Source of the DNA: Bradyrhizobium liaoningense
GTDB lineage: Bacteria > Pseudomonadota > Alphaproteobacteria > Rhizobiales > Xanthobacteraceae
Length of the DNA stretch: 46,700 nucleotides
Reading direction: 5' to 3'
Assembly (NCBI RefSeq): GCF_018130955.1
Contig: NZ_JAFCJM010000052.1
Span: 1 to 46,700, forward strand
A program made the translations under genes and the position numbers. This document shows positions 1 through 8,032 of the stretch, in pieces (position 1 is the first letter of the stretch; every line of letters starts with the position of its first letter). Under the pieces are notes generated by a model. That model saw nothing but the letters and a program-made list of their open reading frames with translations. It was not told the DNA's origin and made no database searches.

Positions 1-100
1 CCGTACAGAAGCAAGTACCCGGCGAGAGGATGACGCAAAAAGGGATTGACTAACCAAGGCCCGTTACAGAAGCCCGGGTGACAAGCGCGCTAACCTATCA

Positions 101-231
101 CCGTCACCCTGAGGTGGCCGCTTCTTCAGCGGCCCTCGAAGGGCGACGGCCCGGCTGCATCTCGGCCGTTCATCCTTCGAGGCTCCCCATGCGGCGCATC
201 GCGCCGCACGCATCGCACCTCAGGATGACGG
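101..231. repeat. palindromic intergenic repeat (family D)
   Basis: The ends form an imperfect 16-bp inverted repeat: CCGTCACCCTGAGGTG at 101-116 and CACCTCAGGATGACGG at 216-231. Between them lie smaller hairpins (GGCCGCTTCTTCAGCGGCC at 116-134, and GCGGCGCATCGCGCCGC at 191-207). It lies in the non-coding stretch downstream of the GNAT gene. Elements with this CCTGAGGTG/CACCTCAGG edge are common between genes in Bradyrhizobium-type genomes (recalled, not searched). Bases 1-100 hold nothing I can name. Confidence 0.75.
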
Positions 232-265
232 TTCTGGCAGTTCACATCGTTGTGGAGAACGACCA

Positions 266-901
266 TCAAATCGCTCGCGCAAACATGCGAAAGCCGGGTG
301 AGCCGACCAAAGCCTCGAACGCTTCGTCGCGCCTCTCGTCCGCGAAGGTAAAACCGGCCTTGGCATAGGCGCGCTCGGCCGGCTCGTTGCCGATCAGGAA
401 GGAGATCGTCGCGCGGCGGAAGCCGGATGCCCTTCCCTTTGCCAGCGCGGATTCGATCAACGCCTGCACCAGGCCACGGCCGCGATAGTTGGGATCGGTT
501 GCGACGTGCTCGATCATCCAGTCGCCCTCGCCGCCCTGAACCCAGCAATTCCGGACATAGGCACCGCGTCTGCGGATCGCCTCAAGCTCTGACGCGGTCA
601 GCCCGGTCGCTGCGCCGACCTCCTCGATCGCAGCCCAGGCCGCGGGGCCGGTGCCGGCCGCCGGCAAAGCGCAGAGCGCGGCGGCGGGTTGGCCATCGCA
701 TTCGGCGATCAGGAAATTTGAATGGTGCCAAATCGACACCGCCTGCGCGGTCGCGATCGCTGCGATGAAGTCGCGGCACTGCTCTTCCGGCCAGCCGAGC
801 GCGATGTCGAACCAGCCGCGCGGCCGATAGCCGCGCTGCGATGGCAGGATAGTTCTTGCGATGAAACCGGCGTCCTCGGGACGCGCCGACCGGATCGTCA
901 T
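266..901 (-). CDS. GNAT family N-acetyltransferase
   Basis: This 211-residue protein has a GNAT acetyltransferase fold. The acetyl-CoA loop is at about residues 136-152, where a VATDPNYRGRGLVQALIE motif gives the R-x-x-G-x-G/A signature. The following helix and the last strands (NEPAERAYAKAGF) are typical of the family's C-terminal half. The N-terminal half is more divergent, so the acceptor substrate cannot be read. The ATG start at 899-901 sits 21 bp after the scoB stop on the same strand, so the gene is probably the last of a scoA-scoB-GNAT operon. Acetyltransferase chemistry is well supported; the target is unknown. Confidence 0.88.
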   Translation of the reverse strand: MTIRSARPEDAGFIARTILPSQRGYRPRGWFDIALGWPEEQCRDFIAAIATAQAVSIWHHSNFLIAECDGQPAAALCALPAAGTGPAAWAAIEEVGAATGLTASELEAIRRRGAYVRNCWVQGGEGDWMIEHVATDPNYRGRGLVQALIESALAKGRASGFRRATISFLIGNEPAERAYAKAGFTFADERRDEAFEALVGSPGFRMFARAI

Positions 902-922
902 GCGCGCCCCATTGTGACAGCC

Positions 923-1573
923 TCAGGTATTCTTCAGCGCGACGCGAAACTCGGCTTCGGTCTTTTCCTTGACCTCGTCGAGCGTGACGCCGTCGGCGAG
1001 TTCGATCAGGGCCATGCCGCCGTCGCCATGCTTGTCGATGGTGAAGACCGCGAGATCGGTGACGACCATGTCGACCACGCGCTCGCCGGTCAGCGGCAGG
1101 TTGCACTTCTTGAGCAGCTTTGCGCCGTCCTTGGCAGAATGCTCCATCACGACGACGACGCGCTTGACGCCGGCGACGAGATCCATCGCGCCGCCCATGC
1201 CCTTGACCATCTTGCCGGGGATCATCCAGTTGGCGAGATCACCGTTCTGGGCCACCTGCATGGCGCCGAGGATCGAGAGATCCATGTGGCCGCCGCGGAT
1301 CATGCCGAAGGAGTCGGCGCTCGAGAAATAGGAGGTCGAGGGCAGCTCGCTGACCGTCTGCTTGCCGGCGTTGATGAGGTCGGCGTCGACCTCGTCCTCA
1401 TAGGGGAACGGGCCCATGCCGAGCATGCCGTTCTCGCTCTGCAGGCTGACGTCCATGCCGTCAGGGATGTAGTTCGAGACCAGCGTCGGGATGCCGATGC
1501 CGAGATTGACGTAGAAGCCGTCGCGCAATTCCTTTGCGGCACGCGCAGCCATTTGTTCACGGGTCCAGGCCAT
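923..1573 (-). CDS. scoB: 3-oxoacid CoA-transferase subunit B
   Basis: This 216-residue beta subunit of succinyl-CoA:3-ketoacid CoA-transferase (SCOT) moves CoA from succinyl-CoA to acetoacetate in ketone-body and PHB-derived acetoacetate use. The catalytic glutamate lies in the QSENGMLG motif at about residues 45-52; the preceding NLGIGIPTLV and the following GPFPYEDEVD are family hallmarks. The length is normal and the whole subunit is intact. It follows scoA by 19 bp on the same strand, which fits translation as a stoichiometric pair. A related CoA-transferase such as PcaJ (3-oxoadipate) or AtoA is the alternative. I prefer SCOT because no protocatechuate pathway genes lie nearby. Confidence 0.92.
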   Translation of the reverse strand: MAWTREQMAARAAKELRDGFYVNLGIGIPTLVSNYIPDGMDVSLQSENGMLGMGPFPYEDEVDADLINAGKQTVSELPSTSYFSSADSFGMIRGGHMDLSILGAMQVAQNGDLANWMIPGKMVKGMGGAMDLVAGVKRVVVVMEHSAKDGAKLLKKCNLPLTGERVVDMVVTDLAVFTIDKHGDGGMALIELADGVTLDEVKEKTEAEFRVALKNT

Positions 1574-1592
1574 GTGAATCTCCTGATTACGC

Positions 1593-2300
1593 TTAAGCGG
1601 CGGTACGCGGGCGGGTGTTGCGGAATTCGATGCGCTTCTGGGCGTTGCCGACCTCGATGATGCGCTTCACGAAGATGCCGGGCGTGTGGATGTGGTCGGG
1701 ATTGAGCTCGCCCGCCGGCACCAGATGCTCGACCTCGGCCACCGTAATCTTCGCAGCGGTCGCCATCATCGGGTTAAAGTTGCGCGCGGTCTTGCGGTAG
1801 ATGAGGTTGCCGGCAGTGTCGCCCTTCCAGGCGTGGACGATGGCGAGGTCGGCGAACAGGCCGCGCTCCATCAGATACTTCTCGCCGTCGAACTCCTTCA
1901 CTTCCTTGCCCTCGGCGATCAGCGTGCCGACGCCGGTCTTGGTGTAGAAGGCCGGGATACCGGCGCCGCCGGCGCGGATGCGCTCGGCCAGCGTGCCCTG
2001 CGGATTGAATTCGAGTTCCAGTTCGCCCGCGAGGAATTGCTGCGCGAACAGCTTGTTCTCGCCGACATAGGACGAGATCATCTTCTTGATCTGGCGGGTT
2101 TCCAGCAGGCGGCTGAGCCCGATGCCGTCGACGCCGGCATTGTTGGAAACCACTGTGAGGTTCTTCACCCCGGAATCGCGGATCGCGTCCGACAGCGCCT
2201 CGGCGATGCCGCAGAGGCCGAAACCGCCGGACATGATCATCATGCCGTCCTTGAGAATGCCTGACAGTGCCGACTTCGCGTCGGGATAGACCTTGTTCAT
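1593..2300 (-). CDS. scoA: 3-oxoacid CoA-transferase subunit A
   Basis: This 235-residue alpha subunit of the CoA-transferase pairs with the product at 923-1573. It begins MNKVYPDAKSALSGIL and carries the glycine-rich MIMSGGFGLCGIAEAL segment, the CoA-binding region of family I CoA-transferases. SNNAGVDGIGL and GGAGIPAFYTKTGVGT are further conserved blocks. The length matches family members and there is no sign of damage. It is the first gene of the minus-strand operon. The 247 bp between its start and the divergent AsmA gene must hold the promoters for both, but I see no convincing -35/-10 pair there. Confidence 0.93.
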   Translation of the reverse strand: MNKVYPDAKSALSGILKDGMMIMSGGFGLCGIAEALSDAIRDSGVKNLTVVSNNAGVDGIGLSRLLETRQIKKMISSYVGENKLFAQQFLAGELELEFNPQGTLAERIRAGGAGIPAFYTKTGVGTLIAEGKEVKEFDGEKYLMERGLFADLAIVHAWKGDTAGNLIYRKTARNFNPMMATAAKITVAEVEHLVPAGELNPDHIHTPGIFVKRIIEVGNAQKRIEFRNTRPRTAA

Positions 2301-2547
2301 GCAGCAAACCTTGGCTGAAGGGGCGTCTTATTAGCCGGGATTATTAGGCGAAATGGTCCAAAGCCGTCAATGTACGGGGTTGGCCGCGCCCGCAGGCATG
2401 CTAGAGGGTGCCCACGCCGTGGGCATAACCGCCCGTGCGGCCTTGAAAGCGACAAGAAAACCCATCAAGTTGCGGGGGTTGGGCGAGGGGCGCACAGGTT
2501 TCCCGGCCCCGCCCCTCTGAGCACCGACAAACAGACCCGATCAGGAC

Positions 2548-4494
2548 ATGCCATTGACGATGGCCCAAGGAATGAAGCGCCTGGGGACGCCCATTGCGGC
2601 GCTGCTCGGCGTGGTGCTGATCGCCCTGATCGCGACCTCCTGGCTGATCAACCGCGACGCGCTGCGCAAGGCGGTGGAAGCCCAGATCCGCGCCGTCACC
2701 GGCCTTGAGCTCACCGTGGCCGGCTCGATCGACGTGTCGGTGCTGCCGGCGAGCTATGTTTCCTTTCATGACGTAGGCCTGAAGGGCGGCGGCGGCGCCG
2801 GCGACCCCGCGCTTCACGTTGAGGTGCTCACCGCGAATCTGCGGCTGTTGCCGCTCCTGCTCCAGCGGTTCGAAATCGCCGACCTGATGCTGCTGCGACC
2901 GAAGATCCACGTCGCGCTGGAGCCGAACGGCGAGAGCAACTGGACGCCCTTCATCCAGACCATCGCGCGCACGATGAAGCCCGGCGCCGAAAACCAGATC
3001 TCGTTCTCCGAGATCAGGATCCAGGATGGCGTGCTCAACTATGAGGACACCGCAAGCCACGCGACCGAAAAGTTCGAGGACATCGACCTGTCGCTGGCCT
3101 GGCCCTCGATCTCGCGCTCGTTCGCGGCGACCGGACAGTTCGACTGGCGCGGCGAGCGCGTCGACGGCTCGATCAGCTTTTCCGATTTCGCCGCCGCTCT
3201 CTCGGGCGACCGCTCGGGACTGAAGGCGCGCATCGTCAGCGCGCCGCTCAAGGTCGCCTTCGACGGCAGCGTCGCCAACCGCACCAGCCCGATGATGGAG
3301 GGCACGCTCACGATCGACAGCCCGTCCTTGCGCAACGCGCTGCGCTGGACCGGCCAGCCCTCGCCCGCAAGCGGCGGCTTTGGCCGCTTCGCGCTGAAGG
3401 CGCGCGCCAACGTGGTGGGCGCCTCGATCGCGCTCACCAATGTCAATGTCGAGCTCGACGGCAACGTCGCCGAAGGCGTGATGACCTACGCCAATAACGG
3501 CCGGCAGACCCTGCAGGCCACGCTCGCCGCCGACGCGCTCGACTTCACGCCCTATATCTCGACCTTCCGCCTGCTCGCCAGCGGCGCGCGCGACTGGAAC
3601 CGGCAGCTGTTCGATCTCAACGCGCTGCTGGCCACCGATCTCGACATGCGCCTGTCGGCGGCGAAGCTGACGGTCGGGCCGTCAAAGCTCGGCCGCACCG
3701 CGATCGGCGCGAATTTGCGCAACGGCACGCTCGCGCTCTCGGTCGGCGAGGCGCAGGTCTATGGCGGCATCGCCAAGGGCTCGTTCAACATCGCCCGCTC
3801 CGACACGCAGGCCGACGTCAAGGCGCAATTCCAGTTCACCGATGTCGACCTGCAGGCCTGCGCGACCGAATTGTTCGGCGTCAACAAATTGTCGGGCCGC
3901 GGCAATATCAGCGTCGCGCTCGTCGCCTCCGGCTCGAGCCCGTTCGGGCTGGCAAGCTCGCTCGACGGCACGGCCACGGTGACCGGGCAGAACGGCGCGA
4001 TCTCGGGCTTCAACGCCGAACAGCTCCTGAAGCGGCTGGAGCGGCGGCCGCTGTCCGGCGGCGGCAATTTCCGCACGGGATCGACGCCCTACGACAAGCT
4101 CAACGTCGCCTTGAAATTCTCCGACGGCATCGCGACCGCGCAGGACATCCGCATCGAAGGACCGTCGGCCAAGATCACGCTGACCGGCACGGCTTCCGTG
4201 CCGGCGCGCGAATACGACATGAAGGGTGTCGCGAGTCTCAACGCCACCTCCGGCTTCGAGCTGCCCTTTGTTGTGCAGGGGCCGTGGGACGATCCCCTGA
4301 TCTTCCCCGATCCGGAAAGCCTGATCCGCCGCTCGCCCGCATCCGCGCCGCTGCTCGACGCGGTGAAGGATCGCAAGACCCGCGACGCCGTGCGCTCGGT
4401 GCTCGAACGTTTCACCGGCGGCAAGCAGCCCGCGAGCGATACGGCGCCGGCGCCGACCGCGGAAAACGGCAAAGAGAACGCCAAATCGAATTGA
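2548..4494 (+). CDS. AsmA family protein
   Basis: This 648-residue protein has one N-terminal membrane segment (about residues 13-33, IAALLGVVLIALIATSWLI) followed by a long periplasmic part of repeated beta-rich AsmA units. Near the N-terminus it reads GLELTVAGSIDVSVLPASYV, the usual AsmA opening. AsmA-like proteins are large envelope proteins of the bridge-like lipid-transfer type linked to outer-membrane homeostasis; a lipid-transport role here is inference. The C-terminal 30 residues are a Lys/Ala/Pro-rich tail. The start is uncertain: ATGs at 2548, 2560 and 2572 are in frame and none has an ideal ribosome site. Confidence 0.85.
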   Translation: MPLTMAQGMKRLGTPIAALLGVVLIALIATSWLINRDALRKAVEAQIRAVTGLELTVAGSIDVSVLPASYVSFHDVGLKGGGGAGDPALHVEVLTANLRLLPLLLQRFEIADLMLLRPKIHVALEPNGESNWTPFIQTIARTMKPGAENQISFSEIRIQDGVLNYEDTASHATEKFEDIDLSLAWPSISRSFAATGQFDWRGERVDGSISFSDFAAALSGDRSGLKARIVSAPLKVAFDGSVANRTSPMMEGTLTIDSPSLRNALRWTGQPSPASGGFGRFALKARANVVGASIALTNVNVELDGNVAEGVMTYANNGRQTLQATLAADALDFTPYISTFRLLASGARDWNRQLFDLNALLATDLDMRLSAAKLTVGPSKLGRTAIGANLRNGTLALSVGEAQVYGGIAKGSFNIARSDTQADVKAQFQFTDVDLQACATELFGVNKLSGRGNISVALVASGSSPFGLASSLDGTATVTGQNGAISGFNAEQLLKRLERRPLSGGGNFRTGSTPYDKLNVALKFSDGIATAQDIRIEGPSAKITLTGTASVPAREYDMKGVASLNATSGFELPFVVQGPWDDPLIFPDPESLIRRSPASAPLLDAVKDRKTRDAVRSVLERFTGGKQPASDTAPAPTAENGKENAKSN

Positions 4495-4498
4495 TCGA

Positions 4499-4531
4499 CA
4501 CGAATTGATGCGTCGATTAAATCAATTCGTG
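4499..4531 (+). terminator. hairpin after the AsmA gene
   Basis: A perfect 10-bp inverted repeat, CACGAATTGA (4499-4508) and TCAATTCGTG (4522-4531), with a 13-nt loop starts 5 bp after the AsmA stop. It is strikingly AT-rich against its surroundings. There is no T-run, so intrinsic termination is only probable; an operator is the alternative. Confidence 0.5.
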
Positions 4532-4570
4532 TGACCCACGCATGATTGACCCGCGACCTTGGTCTGACAA

Positions 4571-4622
4571 CATGCCGCTAGATCGCACTTGCGGCATGCG
4601 CTAGTGTTTTATCCAACCGGTT
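4571..4622 (+). promoter_or_regulatory. candidate control region of the ABC importer operon
   Basis: Two symmetric sites lie just before the binding-protein gene. The first is a perfect 8-bp inverted repeat, CATGCCGC (4571-4578) and GCGGCATG (4591-4598), with a 12-bp spacer. The second is the palindrome AACCGGTT (4615-4622), which resembles the core of LacI/GalR-family operators. A sugar-type importer would fit control by such a repressor, but no LacI-type gene lies in this window, so the assignment is inference. Confidence 0.4.
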
Positions 4623-4651
4623 AAAAGATCGGTGGATTGAGGGAGAAAAAC

Positions 4652-6037
4652 GTGAGATCCAAGGTTATTGGCGCAGTTTCGCTGGCGGTTGCAGCAGTCG
4701 GGCTGTTCGCAGTCACTGCACCCGCATTCGCCCAGCAGAAGACGATCACCGTTTGGTGGGGCAAGGGATTTTATCGGTCCGAAGACGACGCACTGATCGA
4801 GACGATCAAGAAGTTCGAGGCCAAGACCGGCATCAAGGTCGAATTGTCGCAGTACGCGATCCAGGACATGATTCCGAAGACGGTGGCTGCACTGGATTCC
4901 GGCACCGTGCCTGACGTTGCCTATTCCGACAGCTACGACGTGCAGGCCCAGGGCAAGTGGGCCTATGAGGGCAAGCTCGAGGACCTCTCCGACATCATGA
5001 AGCCGATCGAAGGCCGGTTCGTGCAGAACACGCTGGACGCGTCGATCCTCTATGACGACGTCGCCAAGAAGAAGGCCTATTACGGCTTCCCGCTGAAGCA
5101 GCAGAGCATGCACGTCCAGATATGGAACGACATGCTGGAGAAGTCCGGCTTCAAGGTGAGCGACATCCCCAACAAGTGGGAGGACTATTGGACGTTCTGG
5201 TGCGACAAGGTGCAGCCGGGCATCCGCAAGGCGACCGGCCAGCGCATCTACGCCGTGGGACAGCCGATGGGCGTGGAATCCACCGATAGCTTCCAGTCGT
5301 TCTACACCTTCATGGACGCCTATCACGTCAAGCTGGTCGACGACGACGGCAAGCTGCTGGTCGACGATCCCAAGGTTCGCGAGAACCTGATCAAGGCGAT
5401 GAAGGACTACACCGACACCTATATCCGGGGTTGCTCGCCGCCCTCCTCCACGACCTGGAAGGATCCCGACAACAACGTCGCGTTCCACAACAAGACCATC
5501 GTGATGACCCACAACTTCACGATCTCGATCGCGGCGAAGTGGTTCGAGGACTCCGGCAACCAGACGCTGACGCCCGAGCAGCGCGCGGCCGGCAAGAAGG
5601 CGTATGAGGAAGACATCATCACCGCGTCCTTCCCGAAGGCGCCGGACGGCTCGACCATCCGCTACCGCTCCGACGTCAAGACGGGACTGGTCTTCAAGGT
5701 GGCCAAGAACAAGGCCGAGGCGAAGCAGTTCATCTCCTTCCTGCTCGAGGAACAGAACGTCCGCCCGTATATCGAGGGTGCGCTTGGCCGCTGGTTCCCG
5801 GTGACCAAGGAAAGCCAGGAAAGCCCGTTCTGGCAGGCCGACAAGCATCGCAAGGCGGTCTATGCGCAGTTCAAGGGCGGCACCGCCGCGTTCGACTTCA
5901 CCAAGAACTGGAAGTTCACCATCCTGAACAACGAGAACGTCTGGGCCAAGGCGATGAACCGCGTGGTCAGCGAGAAGGTGCCGGTGGACAAGGCGGTCGA
6001 CGAGCTGATCGCCCGCATCAAGCAGGTCGCGGGCTGA
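4652..6037 (+). CDS. ABC transporter extracellular solute-binding protein (carbohydrate type)
   Basis: This is a periplasmic binding protein of the family 1 (MalE/UgpB-like) class, 461 residues. The signal peptide reads MRSKVIGAVSLAVAAVGL and cleaves near FAQ-QK, at about residue 28. The mature protein starts with TITVWWGKGFY and has the family's KKFEAKTGIKVELS and DSGTVPDVAYSD blocks. I choose the GTG start at 4652 because GAGGGAG lies 6 bp upstream; a TTG at 4637 would put five charged residues before the signal and bury that site. The substrate is probably a sugar or sugar-like solute. It leads an operon with two permeases. Confidence 0.9.
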   Translation: MRSKVIGAVSLAVAAVGLFAVTAPAFAQQKTITVWWGKGFYRSEDDALIETIKKFEAKTGIKVELSQYAIQDMIPKTVAALDSGTVPDVAYSDSYDVQAQGKWAYEGKLEDLSDIMKPIEGRFVQNTLDASILYDDVAKKKAYYGFPLKQQSMHVQIWNDMLEKSGFKVSDIPNKWEDYWTFWCDKVQPGIRKATGQRIYAVGQPMGVESTDSFQSFYTFMDAYHVKLVDDDGKLLVDDPKVRENLIKAMKDYTDTYIRGCSPPSSTTWKDPDNNVAFHNKTIVMTHNFTISIAAKWFEDSGNQTLTPEQRAAGKKAYEEDIITASFPKAPDGSTIRYRSDVKTGLVFKVAKNKAEAKQFISFLLEEQNVRPYIEGALGRWFPVTKESQESPFWQADKHRKAVYAQFKGGTAAFDFTKNWKFTILNNENVWAKAMNRVVSEKVPVDKAVDELIARIKQVAG

Positions 6038-6112
6038 TCCCGGACTGATATAGATGTATGCTAGTACCGGTCGCGGGCCTCCGCGGCCGGTTGCTTTCGG
6101 TGGGTAAGCGAT

Positions 6113-6985
6113 ATGGCGATCACACTTTCCGGCTCCGACACAATCCCGGCCCCTCCCCTGTCCTCGCGCCTGACGACGCAGCAGGTCTGGGGCATCCTGC
6201 TGCTTGCGCCCTATCTGCTCGTCTTCCTCGCCTTCGTCATCTATCCCGTCTGTTACGGCCTATGGCTGGCGCGCGATCCGCAAAACTATGTCGCGCTGTA
6301 CAACGACCCGATCTTCGCGCGCGCCGCGGTCAACACGCTGATCTTCCTGGTCGTCGGCATCAACGTGAAGATGCTGATCGCGCTGTTCCTGTCCGGCTTC
6401 TTCGCCCAGCAGCGTCCCTGGATCAAATGGCTCTCGGTGATCTTCATCCTGCCCTGGGCGGTGCCGTCGATCCCGACCATCCTGTCGGTGCGTTTCATGC
6501 TCAATCCCGAATGGGGCGTGATCAACCACCTCATCTTCTCCTTCACCGGCGATGACGGCCCGAACTGGCTGAACAATCCGGCGGTCGCGCTGACCATGGC
6601 GATCGCCGTGCACATCTGGAAGTCGCTGCCGTTCTGGACGCTGATCCTGCTGACCGGACGGCTCGCCATCCCTCACGATCTCTATGAGGCATCCGAGGTC
6701 GACGGCGCCAACCCGTGGCAGAAATTCCGCTTCATCACCTGGCCGTCGATGCAGACGCTCTATGTCACCTGCACGCTGCTCTCGATGATCTGGACGCTCG
6801 GCGACTTCAACAGCGTCTATCTGCTCACTGGCGGCGGCCCGGCTGACCTCACGCATGTGCTGTCGACGCTCGGCATCCGCTATCTCCGGCTCGACCAGCT
6901 CTCGCTCGCGATGGCTTCCATCGTCGTCGCGATGCCGCTGGTGCTGCCGCTGGTCTATTTCATGATGAAACGGTTGTCGCGATGA
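6113..6985 (+). CDS. ABC transporter permease (MalF type)
   Basis: This 290-residue inner-membrane permease has about six membrane segments. The cytoplasmic EAA loop, EASEVDGANPWQKFRFITWP at about residues 190-210, is the docking site for the ATPase. The segment LLAPYLLVFLAFVIYPV near residue 30 is the first membrane helix. It lies 75 bp after the binding-protein gene, and its ATGA overlaps the next gene by 4 bp, so the two permeases are translationally coupled. It forms the membrane channel together with the product at 6982-7833. Confidence 0.92.
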   Translation: MAITLSGSDTIPAPPLSSRLTTQQVWGILLLAPYLLVFLAFVIYPVCYGLWLARDPQNYVALYNDPIFARAAVNTLIFLVVGINVKMLIALFLSGFFAQQRPWIKWLSVIFILPWAVPSIPTILSVRFMLNPEWGVINHLIFSFTGDDGPNWLNNPAVALTMAIAVHIWKSLPFWTLILLTGRLAIPHDLYEASEVDGANPWQKFRFITWPSMQTLYVTCTLLSMIWTLGDFNSVYLLTGGGPADLTHVLSTLGIRYLRLDQLSLAMASIVVAMPLVLPLVYFMMKRLSR

Positions 6986-7833
6986 AGCTTCCCACCCTCA
7001 AAGAAGTTGGCACGGAAGCCAAACTGCTGCTGATCGGCATCCCGGTCTTCATCTGGACCATGGTGCCGATCTACCACATGTTCCTGTTCGCGATCTCGCC
7101 GAAGGAGGATGCGTTCTCGGGCAAGCTGTGGCCGGATCATCCGACGCTGCACAACTTCCACATCGTGTTCTACCAGGAGCATTATTTCCTGCGCGACTTC
7201 TGGATCCAGTTCTGGAATTCGACGGTCATCGCACTATCTGCCGGCGCGCTGACGTTGTTCATCGCGACCGCCGCCGCCTTCTCGATCTCGCGGCTGCGGG
7301 TGCCGGGCGGACGCTGGGTGATGAATCTCGCGCTGTTCACCTACTTCATCCCGGCGGCGTTCCTCGCCGTGCCGATGTACCGGACCATGGGCAATTACGG
7401 ACTGCTCAACAATCACTGGTCGCTGATCCTCGCCATGGTGACGATCGCCTCGCCTTACGCGATCTGGGTGCTGAAACAGGCTTCCGACAAGCTGCCGGTC
7501 GAGCTCGACGAGGCCGCGACCATGGACGGCGCGACCACGCTGCAATTGTTCCGCCTGGTTTACGTGCCGCTGATGATGCCGTCGCTGGTCGCGATCGGCA
7601 CTTATGCGGTGCTGCTTGCCTGGAACGAATATCTCTACGCGTTCCTGCTCCTGTCCAAGGACACCAACATCACGCTGCCGGTGGCGCTGGGCAACTTCCT
7701 CGCCGCCGACGACTCGCCGTGGGAGCTCTTGATGACAACAGGCTTCATCTACGCCCTGCCGCCGGCCGCGATCTATTACGCCTTCAAGCGCTACATGGTG
7801 GGCGGGCTCACGGCGGGGGCGGTGAAGTCCTGA
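6982..7833 (+). CDS. ABC transporter permease (MalG type)
   Basis: This 283-residue second permease of the importer also has six membrane segments. Its EAA loop, DEAATMDGATTLQLFRLVYV, is at about residues 176-195. The C-terminus (YYAFKRYMVGGLTAGAVK) is the usual MalG-type end. The start overlaps the stop of the upstream permease in an ATGA. No ATP-binding gene follows: the stop codon at 7831-7833 is itself the first three bases of a 14-bp tandem repeat and the next gene is unrelated. The ATPase must therefore be shared or encoded elsewhere. Confidence 0.92.
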   Translation: MKLPTLKEVGTEAKLLLIGIPVFIWTMVPIYHMFLFAISPKEDAFSGKLWPDHPTLHNFHIVFYQEHYFLRDFWIQFWNSTVIALSAGALTLFIATAAAFSISRLRVPGGRWVMNLALFTYFIPAAFLAVPMYRTMGNYGLLNNHWSLILAMVTIASPYAIWVLKQASDKLPVELDEAATMDGATTLQLFRLVYVPLMMPSLVAIGTYAVLLAWNEYLYAFLLLSKDTNITLPVALGNFLAADDSPWELLMTTGFIYALPPAAIYYAFKRYMVGGLTAGAVKS

Positions 7834-7926
7834 CACCCAAGACCTGACGCCAAGACCTGATGCCCAAGACCTGATGCCCAAGACCTGATGCCCAAGACCT
7901 GATGCCCAAGACCTGACGCCCAAGAC
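7831..7926. repeat. 14-bp tandem repeat, about 7 copies
   Basis: The unit TGATGCCCAAGACC is repeated head to tail. Copies start at 7831, 7845, 7858, 7872, 7886, 7900 and 7914. Copies 3-6 are identical; copy 1 has TGACAC, copy 2 has lost one base, and copy 7 is cut short. The first copy provides the stop codon of the upstream permease gene. The perfect inner copies suggest recent slippage or gene-conversion expansion. Confidence 0.95.
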
Positions 7927-8032
7927 GGGCGTCGGGCGCGTCAAACGCTGCGATCACGTCGTCTCCGGCACAATTGAAAGTTGTCGGCGGCTGCTCTAGC
8001 CTTCCGACCTGTAATTCCGGCAGGTTATCGAC

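Noticed and set aside
2301..2547. Riboswitch or small RNA between scoA and the AsmA gene
   Set aside because: The region is GC-rich with only weak, unspecific stems and matches no riboswitch core that I recognise.
7831..7926. Possible CRISPR array
   Set aside because: The units are contiguous 14-bp copies without spacers and no cas gene is present.
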